NCBI GenBank assembly: GCA_025355465.1
Contig: JANXZO010000047.1
Location: forward strand, 1-46,308
Source of the DNA: Bacteroidales bacterium
GTDB taxonomy: Bacteria; Bacteroidota; Bacteroidia; Bacteroidales; FEN-979
Length of the DNA: 46,308 nucleotides
Direction of reading: 5' to 3'
The notes below the pieces were generated by a model. That model had not been told where the DNA came from, did no database searches, and worked only from the letters and a program-made list of their open reading frames with translations. Shown in pieces: positions 17,981-27,972 of the stretch; position 1 is the first letter of the stretch, and every line of letters begins with the position of its first letter. The translations under genes and the position numbers were made by a program.

Positions 17981-18043
17981 ATCGACCAAAGGAGACTTCA
18001 ACCCGACGAAAGGTGGAAAAAAGTCGACGAAATTGTTAAGTGC
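17981..18043 (-). promoter_or_regulatory. Three direct repeats at 21-bp period, putative activator sites
   Basis: The core CGAC[C/G]AAA occurs at 17983, 18004 and 18025 on the plus strand, spaced by exactly 21 bp (two helical turns), with GG or TT following. The array lies about 30-80 bp upstream of the -7 box of the small secreted-repeat gene. The rest of the 17827-18160 gap holds no gene. Confidence 0.5.
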
Positions 18044-18152
18044 AGAAAATCAATGATATATGTAAGCAGGTAAGGGCTTAAGTCAGGTGATTGATAGGCC
18101 GTTACGTTAGATAAGCCGGCCCCGAATATCGGTCAGACTGTCAGAAACAGCG

Positions 18153-18173
18153 CCTGAAATCTATTTTTTCAGG
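18153..18173 (-). terminator. Weak hairpin at the end of the S9 peptidase gene
   Basis: CCTGAAA and TTTCAGG form a seven-base stem that spans the stop codon of the peptidase gene. It is short and may or may not end the operon transcript. Confidence 0.25.
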
Positions 18174-20299
18174 TAGTCTTCAAAGTAATTGACCATCTTC
18201 TGATTGAGATGTACCCTGTCTTTACCTCGCACATTGTGCTCATGACCAGGGTAGATAAAAAAGTCGACCTGCTTCCCTTCATCTACGCACTTTTTAAGAA
18301 AGGAGAGGCTGTTTTGTGGCACTACTGTCTCATCCTGGTAATCATGTATAATAAGCAACTTGCCTTTCAGCTCCTTCACATAATTGAGCAGGCAGGCTGC
18401 CTTGTAGCCGTCAGGGTTGTTTTCCGGAGTGTCCATATAACGCTCGCCGTACATAATCTCGTAATATTTCCAGTCAATCACAGGTCCACCGCAAACGGCA
18501 ACTTTAAATGTGCCCGGATGCTTCAGGAACATGGAAATGGTCATGAAGCCCCCATAACTCCATCCATTGATGCCAATCCGTGCAGAGTCGACCCATGGTT
18601 GCGATTTAAGGAACCTGACACCGGTCATCTGGTCGTCAACTTCGGCAACGCCAAGATTTCTGAAGATTGATTGTTCGAATTCAGCACCACGGTTCGATGT
18701 GCCCCGGTTATCCAGGGTGAAAACAACATAGCCAAGATCGGCCAGGTAATTGAGGAAAAGCCCTCCACCGCCAAGCCATGAGTTGGTTACCAGCTGAGAG
18801 TGCGGACCTCCGTATACATATATGATAACCGGGTATCTCTTTGTTGAATCAAAATCCACAGGTTTTATCAGCCGGCAGTAAAGATCGGTATTGGTGGCAT
18901 TTTTCAGGGTGATCAGTGAAGTTTGGCCAAGTTTGTAATCTGTGAGGGGATTCTCTGCTTTTAACAGGAGCTGGAGCAACTTCCCTTTGCGGTCGGTGAG
19001 CTCAACCTGGCGGGTAACCGATGTGCTGTTGTAACTGTCAAGAACAAATTTTCCGTCAGCAGAAACTTGTGGGTTATGGGTACCCGGAACCTGTGTGATC
19101 TGGATGGGTTCCCCTTTTTTCAGGTTGACTGAATAAAGAAGACGGTCAAGAGGACTATTTTTATTGCACATGAAAAAAGCCTCCGTGTTCTTGTCGTCGA
19201 ACTTCAGAAAATCGAGAACCACCCATGGCCCGCTTGTGAGCTGGCGGATCAGGGTTCCCTCCTCATCGTAAAGGTAGAGGTGATTATACCCGTCACGCTG
19301 GCTTTGCCACACAAAGCGGGTGGGGTCATTGTTCAGAAATTCCGGCCCCTGCTGTGGTTCAACGTATTTTTCGCTTTTTTCCGTGAAAAGAGTCTTGACG
19401 AAAGTTCCTGTTGCTGCATCGTATTTATTGAGGTTCATTACATTCTGATCCCGGTTAAGGCAGGCGATGTAGATATGTTTCTCGTCGGGGCTCCAGGTAA
19501 TGTTGGTGAGGTATTCAATACCTTCAGTCTGAAGATAGGTAGTCTTTCCGGAAGCGATATTATACACTCCCAGCGTGACTTTGTGGCTCGTCATGCCTGC
19601 CATTGGATATTTTACGGGTACCGCAGTGGCGATCCGCGTACTGATATCCACCAGTGGATAGTCGGTAACCTGCGTTTCATCCATGCGGTAAAACGCAAGA
19701 AAATTGCCTTTGGGCGACCAGAAAGCACCTTTGGTGATACCGAATTCATTGCGGTGTACACGATTGGTCCCGAAAAGGATCCCCTTATTCGCATCGCCGG
19801 CCACCATTGTTTCCTGGTCACGGAAGGCAATATAAAGGTTATTGTCGCGGGTGAAGGCAATTTTATAGGTGGCATTGTCGAGATCAATGTTCTCTGACTT
19901 GGGGTCGCACGAATTCAACACCCTCGCTGTTCCGCCAGCAAGGTCATACCGGATATATTTCCCGGAGGTATTAAACAGGAAGGAAGTTTCGTTCAGCCAG
20001 GTAAGGGCCGGAAATCGTTTCATTGGTTCAATAACCATTCCTTTCAGCGATAAGTTAAGTCCATCGAGGGTCAGCAAGGTGTCTCGCTTCGGGCTGCTCA
20101 CCGTTCCTTTTACAAGCGAATTCCTGGAGATATGGGAAAAATTTTCACTTTTGCCGATCCACTTGAGCTGTGACACGTTTGCCACATTCAGCCCGGGATT
20201 CATGTTGGTGGCGTCTTCGATGGTAAGCATCCGGGTTTGGGAAAACAGGAAGAGCGGGAGGATAAGCCCGGTAAGCTGTAAAATGGATCTACGAAACAT
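18161..20299 (-). CDS. Dipeptidyl peptidase IV-like S9 serine peptidase
   Basis: The 712-residue protein has a signal peptide (ending LFLFSQ), a DPP IV-type eight-bladed propeller (about 40-440) and a C-terminal alpha/beta-hydrolase domain. The catalytic triad is visible: Ser in GWSYGG (about 580), Asp in HDYQDETVVP (about 653) and His in GHEHNVRG (about 687). A G-G-P-H-S oxyanion-region motif and the D-N-R-G-T-S-N-R-G segment are also present. Members remove X-Pro dipeptides from peptide N termini; a periplasmic location follows from the signal peptide. It starts 10 bp after the GGGP synthase gene, so it is probably the last gene of that transcript, although its function is unrelated to the methionine genes. 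Confidence 0.9.
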   Translation of the reverse strand: MFRRSILQLTGLILPLFLFSQTRMLTIEDATNMNPGLNVANVSQLKWIGKSENFSHISRNSLVKGTVSSPKRDTLLTLDGLNLSLKGMVIEPMKRFPALTWLNETSFLFNTSGKYIRYDLAGGTARVLNSCDPKSENIDLDNATYKIAFTRDNNLYIAFRDQETMVAGDANKGILFGTNRVHRNEFGITKGAFWSPKGNFLAFYRMDETQVTDYPLVDISTRIATAVPVKYPMAGMTSHKVTLGVYNIASGKTTYLQTEGIEYLTNITWSPDEKHIYIACLNRDQNVMNLNKYDAATGTFVKTLFTEKSEKYVEPQQGPEFLNNDPTRFVWQSQRDGYNHLYLYDEEGTLIRQLTSGPWVVLDFLKFDDKNTEAFFMCNKNSPLDRLLYSVNLKKGEPIQITQVPGTHNPQVSADGKFVLDSYNSTSVTRQVELTDRKGKLLQLLLKAENPLTDYKLGQTSLITLKNATNTDLYCRLIKPVDFDSTKRYPVIIYVYGGPHSQLVTNSWLGGGGLFLNYLADLGYVVFTLDNRGTSNRGAEFEQSIFRNLGVAEVDDQMTGVRFLKSQPWVDSARIGINGWSYGGFMTISMFLKHPGTFKVAVCGGPVIDWKYYEIMYGERYMDTPENNPDGYKAACLLNYVKELKGKLLIIHDYQDETVVPQNSLSFLKKCVDEGKQVDFFIYPGHEHNVRGKDRVHLNQKMVNYFEDYLKK

Positions 20300-20309
20300 G
20301 ATGTTGAAT

Positions 20310-21041
20310 TTAATGAATCACACTGCCGATTCTGGTTATCACTGACGGGTCTTTTTCAATGGCATTCCCGACAACAATAACATCGGCGCCGGCATTGAGA
20401 GCGGCTTTGGCCTTTAGTGGTGTGTTTATTCCTCCACCGATGATCAGCGGAACGCTGGTACTTGATTTTACCTTTTCGATCATGGAAACAGGAACAGGGT
20501 TCTGCGCGCCACTTCCTGCATCCATATAAATGAGTCCAAGTCCCAGCATTTCTCCCGCCATGGCCGTACAAACTGCGATCTCGTCCTTATTTGACGGGAT
20601 GGGCGTAGTGCCGCTCATATACGCTACAGAGGTCATCCGGCCGCTTTCAATAAGCATATAACCGGTTGGGAGGATCTCCAGTTTGCTGGCCTTCAAAAAG
20701 GGGGCCGATATAACATGTCGGCCGATCAGCATATCCGGATTCCGGCCTGATATCAGGGAAAGAAGCAGGATCGCATCTGCCTTGTTGTTTAACTGCTGGC
20801 TGTTGCCTGGAAAGAGAACTACCGGAACAGCGGTATTATCCTTGATCCAGGTAATGAAATCTGTCTGACTGTCGCTGGTTAACAGGCTCCCTCCGAAGAA
20901 AAAATAATCTGCTCCTGCTTTCACGGAGATTTCTGCTGCTTTCCTGAGCGACGGAAGCGTGTACTTGTCGGCATCGATCAGAACTGCGAATTTTTTTTTG
21001 CCTGCACGGGCATCTTTCTGAAGCGCGGAGTAAAGGGTCAT
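20310..21041 (-). CDS. Geranylgeranylglyceryl phosphate synthase / PcrB family
   Basis: This 243-residue TIM-barrel prenyltransferase shows the family markers: LIDADK near the N terminus, FFFGGSLLT, LFPGNSQQL, a long ILPTGYMLIESG segment, the Y-M-D-A-G-S-G-A phosphate-binding motif, and IIGGGINTP plus A-D-V-I-V-V-G-N near the C terminus. Family members join a prenyl diphosphate to sn-glycerol-1-phosphate. The long version with the SGTTPIPSN region resembles the archaeal/Bacteroidota type that uses geranylgeranyl diphosphate, rather than the Bacillus heptaprenyl enzyme, but chain length cannot be read reliably. It lies 9 bp after metF and 10 bp before the S9 peptidase gene. The later ether-lipid enzymes are not in the window. 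Confidence 0.88.
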   Translation of the reverse strand: MTLYSALQKDARAGKKKFAVLIDADKYTLPSLRKAAEISVKAGADYFFFGGSLLTSDSQTDFITWIKDNTAVPVVLFPGNSQQLNNKADAILLLSLISGRNPDMLIGRHVISAPFLKASKLEILPTGYMLIESGRMTSVAYMSGTTPIPSNKDEIAVCTAMAGEMLGLGLIYMDAGSGAQNPVPVSMIEKVKSSTSVPLIIGGGINTPLKAKAALNAGADVIVVGNAIEKDPSVITRIGSVIH

Positions 21042-21050
21042 GGCTAACGG

Positions 21051-22007
21051 TTAAAAAACAGATTTCGCAATTTGGCATATGTTTTCACTGATTCCGACAG
21101 TAAAATAATGAAGTACAGGTACGCCAAACCTGATGAGCTCCTTCGATTGCATGATCCCCCATTCAATACCTACCTTAAAAGCATCTTCGTTGTTGCGGCA
21201 TTTCATGATCTCTTTCACAAGTTCATCCGGAATGTCGATGTTGAAAATCTGGGGAAGCACATTGATCTCACGAATGGTACATAGTGGTTTTAATCCGGGT
21301 ATGATGGGTACGGTTATGCCCTCCTTACGGCAGGCATCAACAAAATCAAAATACTTCTGGTTGTCGAAGAACATCTGGGTCACAATGTATTCCGCTCCGG
21401 CATCCACCTTGGCCCTCAGGTACTTCAGATCATAGGCAAGATTCGGTGATTCGATGTGCTTTTCGGGATATCCGGCAACACCCACGCAGAAATTCGTATT
21501 AAAGGTGTTCTGCAGGTGGTCGTCGAGGTATTTCCCGTTATTCATGTCACTGATCTGTTTTACCAGCTCATTGGCATACGCATGGCCGGTTGGCTCCGGG
21601 GTGAAGGTGCGCTGGTTCTTTGGCGCATCGCCGCGGAGCGCGAGGATGTTGTCTATGCCGAGGTAATGGAAATCGATCAGGGCATATTCGGTTTCTTCCT
21701 TGGTAAAACCTCCGCAGATAATATGGGGCACTACTTCAACAGAGGGGTACTTATATTTGATGGCGGCTGAAATCGCAACAGTTCCCGGGCGCTTTCTGAC
21801 TGTTTTTTTCTCGAGAAGTCCGTTCTCATGCTTTTTGTAAATGACCTCTTCCTGGTGATAGGTTACGTTGATAAAAGTCGGGTCGAACTCCAGCAATGGA
21901 TCAATGGTTCGGTAAATGCTGTTGATATTATGTCCGCGAAGCGGAGGCAGCAACTCAAAGGAAAATAGTGTTTTATCGGATTTATTGATAAGGTCTATGA
22001 CTCTCAT
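21051..22007 (-). CDS. metF: Methylenetetrahydrofolate reductase
   Basis: The 318-residue TIM-barrel flavoprotein reduces 5,10-methylene-THF to 5-methyl-THF, the methyl donor for MetH. Visible motifs are the N-terminal FSFELLPP (catalytic Glu), NVTYH, the HIICGGFTKEE stretch, DNILALRGDAP, TQMFFDN and PIIPGLKP. The length is usual for the bacterial type. It begins 2 bp after the metH stop, so translational coupling is likely, and the two enzymes act in sequence. Start ATG at 22007 (MRVIDLINKS). Confidence 0.96.
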   Translation of the reverse strand: MRVIDLINKSDKTLFSFELLPPLRGHNINSIYRTIDPLLEFDPTFINVTYHQEEVIYKKHENGLLEKKTVRKRPGTVAISAAIKYKYPSVEVVPHIICGGFTKEETEYALIDFHYLGIDNILALRGDAPKNQRTFTPEPTGHAYANELVKQISDMNNGKYLDDHLQNTFNTNFCVGVAGYPEKHIESPNLAYDLKYLRAKVDAGAEYIVTQMFFDNQKYFDFVDACRKEGITVPIIPGLKPLCTIREINVLPQIFNIDIPDELVKEIMKCRNNEDAFKVGIEWGIMQSKELIRFGVPVLHYFTVGISENICQIAKSVF

Positions 22008-22009
22008 GT

Positions 22010-25000
22010 TTAATAATTCAGGTTAGTATTCAGATATTTTTCCGCGCGGTCAAAACTAATATTTTTTCTCTTTGCATAATCAGTCACTTGGTCTTTGCTG
22101 ATACGGCCGAGATTAAAATACTGAGATTGCGGATGGGAAAAGTAGAACCCACTCACAGACGCACCGGGGTACATGGCGAAATTCTCGGTGAGTTGAATAT
22201 CTGCCCTGCTGTTAGCTTCAAGAAGGTCGAAAAGGGTCCTCTTTTCAGAATGGTCGGGGCAGGCAGGATACCCCGGGGCGGGTCTTATCCCCTGGTACTC
22301 CTCACGGATCAATGCAGGTACATCAAGCGCCTCATCACTGGCGAATCCCCAGAATTCTTTACGTACACGCTGGTGCATGAGCTCTGCGAAGGCTTCTGCC
22401 AGACGATCGGCCAGGATCTTTACCAGGATGGCATTGTAATCATCCAGTTCCTGCTCAAATTTTTCGGCCCATTCTTCAACACCAAGTCCTGCAGTAACAG
22501 CAAAACCTCCGATATAGTCGACCTTGCCCGATTCTTTCGGCGCCACAAAATCTGATAAACAAAGATTGGGTTGCCCTGGCTCCTTTTGCTGTTGATTGCG
22601 GAGAAAACGGAAGGTGCAAAGAACCTTGCGGCGCTCAACATCTGCATAAACCTCAATGTCGTCGCCGGATGAATTGCAGGGATAAATGCCGGCGATTCCG
22701 CGGGCGATCAGCATCTTCTTGCCAAGAATGTCATCCAGCATTTTCTGTGCATCGTCGAAAAGCTTCCGGGCTTCCGTTCCTTTCACAGGATCGTTAAAGA
22801 TCGCCGGATATTTTCCGTTCATTTTCCACGCATGGAAAAAAAAGGTCCAATCGATAAATTTTCTGATCTCTTCAAGGGGATAATCATAAAATAACTTGGT
22901 CCCGATAAGGTTCGGCTTAAGGATATGATGGCTGTTCCAGTCGATTTTAATCCTGTTCTTTCGTGCATCGGTCAGTGCGATGTAGGTATGATTAGCCTTC
23001 TTGTCGTAATGATCGCGCATGCTCTGGTACTTCTTTTTTATGGTTTCAGCATAGGCTGGTTTAAATTCAGCAGACAGCAGATTGGAAACCACGCCCACCG
23101 CTTTGGATGCATCCTTCACATGAATGACCGGACTTGAATAAAAGGGCTCGATCTTAACTGCCGTATGGATTTCCGAAGTGGTGGCGCCGCCGATCATCAG
23201 CGGAATACTGAATCCCAGCCGTTCCATCTCCTTTGCTACGTGTGCCATCTCCTCCAGTGACGGGGTGATCAGGCCGCTCAGGCCGATGATGTCAGCATTT
23301 TGTGCGCGGGCTGCGCTGAGGATCTTATCGGCAGGTACCATAACACCAAGGTCGATAATGTCGTAATTATTGCAGGCCAGAACCACACCCACAATATTTT
23401 TACCGATGTCATGAACATCGCCTTTTACCGTGGCAAGCAACACCCTGCCGTTTTGCCTGGGTTCACCCTTCAGGGCAGCTTTTTCGGCTTCCAGGCGCGG
23501 TGTAAGCCGGGCAACGGCTTTCTTCATAACACGCGCACTCTTCACAACCTGAGGAAGGAACATCTTCCCTGCACCGAAAAGGTCACCTACCACATTCATC
23601 CCGTCCATGAGCGGTCCTTCAATGATCTTCAGCGCAGAATCAAAAAGCGGCATGGCTTCATCGATGTCTGTGTCGATAAATTCGGCATTGCCCTTCACAA
23701 GCGCGTGTTGCAGCCTTTCTTTCACAGGAAGCGCGCGCCATTCTGCGGCAATGATCTCCCGCTTTCCCTGGTCAGTCATCTGGTCGGCATAGGCAAGTAA
23801 CCGTTCGGTGCCGTCTTTCCTCCGGTTGAGGATCACATCTTCCACCAGTTTAAGCAGATTCCCGGGGATTTCATCATACACCGGAAGAGCGCCGGCATTA
23901 ACGATACCCATGTCGAGTCCTGCCTGTATCGCATGAAACAGGAAGGCTGAATGCATGGCTTCACGCAAAGGGTCATTCCCGCGGAAAGAAAAGGAGAGGT
24001 TGCTTATTCCGCCACTCACACTGGCGTAAGGAAGATTTTCCTTGATCCATCTGACGGCATGTAAAAACTCAATGGCGTAGTTGTTATGTTCCTCGATCCC
24101 GGTAGCAACAGTAAGAATGTTAGGGTCGAAGATAATATCCTCTGCCGGAAACTTCAGCTCGCCGGTAAGGATGTTATAGGCACGTTTTGCGATATTTATC
24201 CTTTGCTCAAGGGTAGTCGCCTGCCCCTCCTCGTCAAAGGCCATGATCACCGTGGCAGCTCCGAATTTTCTGAGGTACACGGCGTGTTCGCGAAAAGCAT
24301 CTTCACCCTCCTTCAGACTGATAGAGTTAACGATGGGTTTGCCCTGGATGCATTTCAACCCGGCCCGGATGACGGAAAACCTGGAGGAGTCGATCATTAC
24401 CGGAACCCTGGCAACGTCGGGGTCGGAAGCCACCATGTTAAGGAAGTTTACCATGGCATTCTCCGCATCGAGCATGGCTTCATCCATGCTGATGTCAATT
24501 ACCTGTGCACCGTTCTCAACCTGTTGACGGGCTACAGAGAGCGCCTCTTCATATTTCTCTTCCTTGATAAGGCGGGCAAATTTCCTGGACCCGCTTACAT
24601 TCGTGCGTTCCCCGATATTGATGAAATTACTGCCGCTGAACAGGGTGAGCGGTTCGAGGCCGCTGAGCCGGAGTTCATGCTTTCGTTCCGGCACTGCACG
24701 GGGCACGGCAAGTGCTGTAAGTTCTGCGAATTTCCGGATGTGCTCCGGTGTTGTACCGCAGCATCCACCCACCAGGTTAACAAAACGGTGGTCCAGAAAA
24801 TCTTTCACAAAACCTGCCATCACTTCGGGCGACTGTTCATACTCACCAAACTGGTTGGGCAGACCCGCATTGGGATAGGCAATGACCGGGAAGGGTGCTT
24901 TCTGCGATAATTCTTCAACGTATGGTCTGAGTTCGTTGGCGCCCAGGGAACAGTTCAGTCCAAGGGCGAAAAGATCAAAATGCGAAACCGAACACAGGAA

Positions 25001-25720
25001 GGCATCCAGCGTTTGACCGGACAAGGTTCTTCCCGAGGCATCGGAGATAGTAACCGACGCAATTACCGGAAACAAGCGTTGAGTTTCCCCAGGTGAATCG
25101 CCCATTATTGCATGGGTTGTCCGCCGTGCTTCCAGTTCATCGAAAATGGAGATCAGGGCAGCTTTCGCGTTGAGTGTATCAAAAATGGTCTCCACCATCA
25201 GAATGTCTGTGCCTCCGTCGAGGAGACCGCAGGCCTGTTCGCGGTAAGCGGCATAGAGTTCATCGAAGGTTACAGCCCGGTAAGCCGGGTTCTGAACATC
25301 GGGCGACAGGGAAGCGGTACGGTTTGTAGGGCCGATGGAACCTGCTACCCATCGGGGTTTTGAAGGATCTGCGGCAGTATACCGGTCAGCGGCTTCACGG
25401 GCAAGTTTTGCGGCCGTGAAATTCAGCTCATAAACAAGGTCTTCCATGTGGTAATCGGCCATGGAAATGCGGTTGGAGTTAAAGGTGTCGGTTTCGATGA
25501 TATCGGCTCCGGCCTCCAGGTACTGTTCATGAATCTCACGGATCACTCCCGGCTGGGTGAGCACCAGCAGGTCGTTGTTCCCTTTGAGGGGGTGAGGGAA
25601 ATCCTTGAACCGATCGCCCCTGTAGCCGGCTTCATCCAGTTTATATCGTTGCACCATCGTTCCCATAGCGCCATCCAGAACAAGCACCCGCGAACGTATT
25701 GCATCATGTATGTTGGTCAT
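22010..25720 (-). CDS. metH: Cobalamin-dependent methionine synthase
   Basis: The 1,236-residue enzyme is full length and has all four modules. The homocysteine-binding barrel has its zinc cysteines (LNCSLGANE near 253; GGCCGTT near 315-320). Next come the pterin-binding barrel ([15 protein letters not shown] onward) and the cobalamin cap and binding domains, with the DVHDIG box whose His (about 768) is the lower cobalt ligand. The C-terminal reactivation domain has the [12 protein letters not shown] motif for AdoMet. It transfers the methyl group of 5-methyl-THF to homocysteine. No cobalamin or SAM riboswitch can be made out in the 73-base gap upstream. It heads the metH-metF pair and lies behind the phosphopantetheinyl transferase gene. 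Confidence 0.97.
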   Translation of the reverse strand: MTNIHDAIRSRVLVLDGAMGTMVQRYKLDEAGYRGDRFKDFPHPLKGNNDLLVLTQPGVIREIHEQYLEAGADIIETDTFNSNRISMADYHMEDLVYELNFTAAKLAREAADRYTAADPSKPRWVAGSIGPTNRTASLSPDVQNPAYRAVTFDELYAAYREQACGLLDGGTDILMVETIFDTLNAKAALISIFDELEARRTTHAIMGDSPGETQRLFPVIASVTISDASGRTLSGQTLDAFLCSVSHFDLFALGLNCSLGANELRPYVEELSQKAPFPVIAYPNAGLPNQFGEYEQSPEVMAGFVKDFLDHRFVNLVGGCCGTTPEHIRKFAELTALAVPRAVPERKHELRLSGLEPLTLFSGSNFINIGERTNVSGSRKFARLIKEEKYEEALSVARQQVENGAQVIDISMDEAMLDAENAMVNFLNMVASDPDVARVPVMIDSSRFSVIRAGLKCIQGKPIVNSISLKEGEDAFREHAVYLRKFGAATVIMAFDEEGQATTLEQRINIAKRAYNILTGELKFPAEDIIFDPNILTVATGIEEHNNYAIEFLHAVRWIKENLPYASVSGGISNLSFSFRGNDPLREAMHSAFLFHAIQAGLDMGIVNAGALPVYDEIPGNLLKLVEDVILNRRKDGTERLLAYADQMTDQGKREIIAAEWRALPVKERLQHALVKGNAEFIDTDIDEAMPLFDSALKIIEGPLMDGMNVVGDLFGAGKMFLPQVVKSARVMKKAVARLTPRLEAEKAALKGEPRQNGRVLLATVKGDVHDIGKNIVGVVLACNNYDIIDLGVMVPADKILSAARAQNADIIGLSGLITPSLEEMAHVAKEMERLGFSIPLMIGGATTSEIHTAVKIEPFYSSPVIHVKDASKAVGVVSNLLSAEFKPAYAETIKKKYQSMRDHYDKKANHTYIALTDARKNRIKIDWNSHHILKPNLIGTKLFYDYPLEEIRKFIDWTFFFHAWKMNGKYPAIFNDPVKGTEARKLFDDAQKMLDDILGKKMLIARGIAGIYPCNSSGDDIEVYADVERRKVLCTFRFLRNQQQKEPGQPNLCLSDFVAPKESGKVDYIGGFAVTAGLGVEEWAEKFEQELDDYNAILVKILADRLAEAFAELMHQRVRKEFWGFASDEALDVPALIREEYQGIRPAPGYPACPDHSEKRTLFDLLEANSRADIQLTENFAMYPGASVSGFYFSHPQSQYFNLGRISKDQVTDYAKRKNISFDRAEKYLNTNLNY

Positions 25721-25793
25721 TTTATCGGTTCGTTAAATTAATCATCGTCCTGCACAACAAAAGCAGACCGGTCGGGATGATGACCTGTTTAAA

Positions 25794-26435
25794 TTAAAAT
25801 GCGATGGTCAGCATATATCTGCCCATCTTTTCATAGTACAGATCAACCTCCCTTGTATATTCTGGTGTTGTAAGGGTTGCGTTGCAGAATCCCGGCATAT
25901 TGCAAAGGTAATCAAACGGATGAATATAAATATCCCTTTTGAAGTCCACCTCAGGGGTTCCATACAACTTATACAATGCCTCTTTGGCTCCCCACAAAAC
26001 ATAAAGTTTTTCGAGGCGGTATTCGGTGTCGAGCCCGGCCAGTTCCTGTGCGCAAAGGAACCGTTCCTTTACCCGCTCAATGCGGTCCCGGAGTTCCTCA
26101 ATATCAATTCCGACCGAAGCATTTTTACTGCATACAACGGCCGCATAGTCACCTGAATGAGAAACCGAAATAAACCGGGCATTTTCGGCAAGCATGGGTT
26201 TGCCGTGTTCATCATAAATAAAATTGGCCGGGATGGAAGGCGGGAGAATGCACCGTAATGCGGCACGGCTGGCCAGCCACTGTGATTTACGTCCCGTGTG
26301 TGAAAAGGTTTGGTATAATTCCAGCTCCCTATCAGTAAGATGAATAAATTCAAGAAGTTCGTCGGGGTTCTCGGTGATGTGCCATATTCCAACCTGTACA
26401 CCCTCGCCCAAACTGAATTCTCTGCTTAATGGCAT
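25794..26435 (-). CDS. 4'-phosphopantetheinyl transferase (Sfp type)
   Basis: The enzyme moves the phosphopantetheine arm from CoA to the serine of carrier proteins. Motifs of the superfamily are present: FISVSHSGDYAAVV (start of the N-terminal half's partner motif), VGIDIEEL with the magnesium-binding Asp and Glu (about 105-112) and LWGAKEALYKLYG (W-x-x-K-E-A, about 147-158). I choose the ATG at 26435 (213 residues). A longer frame to 26528 would run through the promoter region shared with ahcY, and a -7 box lies 36 bp upstream of the chosen start. The target carrier protein is not identifiable here. It may be co-transcribed with metH, 73 bp downstream. Confidence 0.9.
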   Translation of the reverse strand: MPLSREFSLGEGVQVGIWHITENPDELLEFIHLTDRELELYQTFSHTGRKSQWLASRAALRCILPPSIPANFIYDEHGKPMLAENARFISVSHSGDYAAVVCSKNASVGIDIEELRDRIERVKERFLCAQELAGLDTEYRLEKLYVLWGAKEALYKLYGTPEVDFKRDIYIHPFDYLCNMPGFCNATLTTPEYTREVDLYYEKMGRYMLTIAF

Positions 26436-26470
26436 CCCGGAAAAGTAAAATTGAAACGACTTTCGGGCGG

Positions 26471-26478
26471 CAAAAATA
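26471..26478 (-). promoter_or_regulatory. -7 box of the phosphopantetheinyl transferase gene
   Basis: Read leftward, TATTTTTG fits TAnnTTTG and would start transcription about 30 bases before the ATG at 26435. This supports the shorter protein start. No clear -33 element is seen. Confidence 0.45.
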
Positions 26479-26512
26479 CAACAATATCCGGTGCGGATAT
26501 CCGATTTTTTAT

Positions 26513-26520
26513 TACTTTTG
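26513..26520 (+). promoter_or_regulatory. -7 box of ahcY
   Basis: TACTTTTG fits TAnnTTTG and lies 30 bp before the ahcY ATG, giving a short leader. No clear -33 element is seen. Confidence 0.45.
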
Positions 26521-26550
26521 CGGCCCAATTAAAACGTAACAGAACCACAG

Positions 26551-27972
26551 ATGAAAAACGTAACCTTTGAAAAAGATATGAAATACAAGGTGGCAGATAT
26601 GAAGCTGGCCGAGTGGGGTCGCAAAGAGATTGAGATCGCCGAAAAAGAGATGCCCGGCCTGATGGCTATCCGCAAAAAACATTCCGCTGAGAAGCCTTTG
26701 AAAGGGGTACGTATCAGTGGATCGCTTCACATGACCATCCAAACTGCCGTACTGATCGAAACATTGGTTGAACTGGGTGCAGATGTACGTTGGGCTTCCT
26801 GTAATATATTTTCCACTCAGGATCATGCTGCTGCTGCCATTGCTGCTGCCGGTGTGCCGGTTTTTGCATGGAAGGGTGAATCCCTTGATGAATACTGGTG
26901 GTGTACCAGCATGGCACTCTTGTTCCCTGGCGGAAACGGACCGAACCTGATCGTTGACGATGGAGGAGATGCCACCATGATGATCCACAAGGGGTTTGAA
27001 ATTGAAAAAGAGTCCTCACTGTTGAATGTTGTTCCCGAAACGGCCGATGAAAAGGCCTTTATGAAACAATTGCAGGATATCTATGTAGAAGATAAAACAC
27101 GGTGGCAACGCACCGTCGCCGAATGGAAAGGCGTATCCGAAGAGACGACTACAGGTGTTCACCGGCTATACCAGATGAAGGAGCGGGGAACCCTCCTCGT
27201 CCCTGCCATCAATGTGAATGATTCAGTCACCAAATCAAAGTTTGACAACCTGTATGGATGCCGTGAATCCCTTGCCGATGGCATAAAACGGGCCACCGAT
27301 GTGATGATCGCAGGGAAAGTGGTGGTTGTGCTTGGTTACGGTGATGTTGGAAAAGGTTGCGCCAGGTCGATGCGGTCCTACGGAGCCCGTGTAATTATTA
27401 CCGAAATCGATCCCATCTGTGCCCTTCAGGCTGCCATGGAAGGTTTTGAAATTACGACCATTGAAGAGGCTTTGCCAGAAGGTAACATATATGTAACCAC
27501 AACCGGCAACAAGGATGTAATTACGGCGGAACATCTTTCGAAAATGAAGGATGAAGCGATCGTATGCAACATCGGACACTTCGATAACGAAATTCAGGTT
27601 GAACAGCTTAACAACTGGCCGGGTATTCAGATGGTGAACATTAAACCTCAGGTTGATAAGTATATCTTCCCCGATGGCCGCTGCATCTATCTTCTGGCAG
27701 AAGGGCGCCTGGTTAATCTTGGTTGTGCAACCGGACATCCCTCTTTCGTCATGTCGAACTCCTTCACAAACCAAACCCTGGCTCAGCTCGACCTCTGGCA
27801 AAATAATTATGAAGTTGGTGTTTACCGCCTGTCGAAACGTCTGGATGAAGAGGTAGCACGCTTACACCTTGACCAGCTCGGCGTAAAACTTACCAAACTT
27901 ACCCCCGAACAAGCCGCTTATCTTGATGTTCCTGCCGAAGGTCCTTACAAGCCGGAGCATTACCGGTACTAA
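26551..27972 (+). CDS. ahcY: Adenosylhomocysteinase
   Basis: The 473-residue enzyme hydrolyses S-adenosylhomocysteine to adenosine and homocysteine with bound NAD. Clear family blocks are [39 protein letters not shown] (active-site Lys/Asp), the NAD loop [10 protein letters not shown] (about 263-272), [10 protein letters not shown], and [20 protein letters not shown]. The canonical C terminus ends K-P-E-H-Y-R-Y, whose lysine and tyrosine reach the partner subunit. Its product homocysteine is the substrate of MetH, encoded divergently next door, so the locus covers most of the activated methyl cycle. Its stop overlaps the stop of the convergent lipoprotein gene by four bases. Confidence 0.98.
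   Translation: MKNVTFEKDMKYKVADMKLAEWGRKEIEIAEKEMPGLMAIRKKHSAEKPLKGVRISGSLHMTIQTAVLIETLVELGADVRWASCNIFSTQDHAAAAIAAAGVPVFAWKGESLDEYWWCTSMALLFPGGNGPNLIVDDGGDATMMIHKGFEIEKESSLLNVVPETADEKAFMKQLQDIYVEDKTRWQRTVAEWKGVSEETTTGVHRLYQMKERGTLLVPAINVNDSVTKSKFDNLYGCRESLADGIKRATDVMIAGKVVVVLGYGDVGKGCARSMRSYGARVIITEIDPICALQAAMEGFEITTIEEALPEGNIYVTTTGNKDVITAEHLSKMKDEAIVCNIGHFDNEIQVEQLNNWPGIQMVNIKPQVDKYIFPDGRCIYLLAEGRLVNLGCATGHPSFVMSNSFTNQTLAQLDLWQNNYEVGVYRLSKRLDEEVARLHLDQLGVKLTKLTPEQAAYLDVPAEGPYKPEHYRY

Noticed and set aside
18209-25741. Many long open frames on the plus strand opposite metH, metF and the S9 peptidase gene
   Set aside because: They lie antisense to well-supported genes, show no family motifs, and arise from codon bias on the coding strand.
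25721-25793. Cobalamin or SAM riboswitch upstream of metH
   Set aside because: The gap is only 73 bases and shows no conserved box or multi-stem fold of either class that I can recognise.
26436-26528. N-terminal extension of the phosphopantetheinyl transferase
   Set aside because: The extra 31 residues have no family match and cover the promoter motifs of this gene and of ahcY; the ATG at 26435 fits better.
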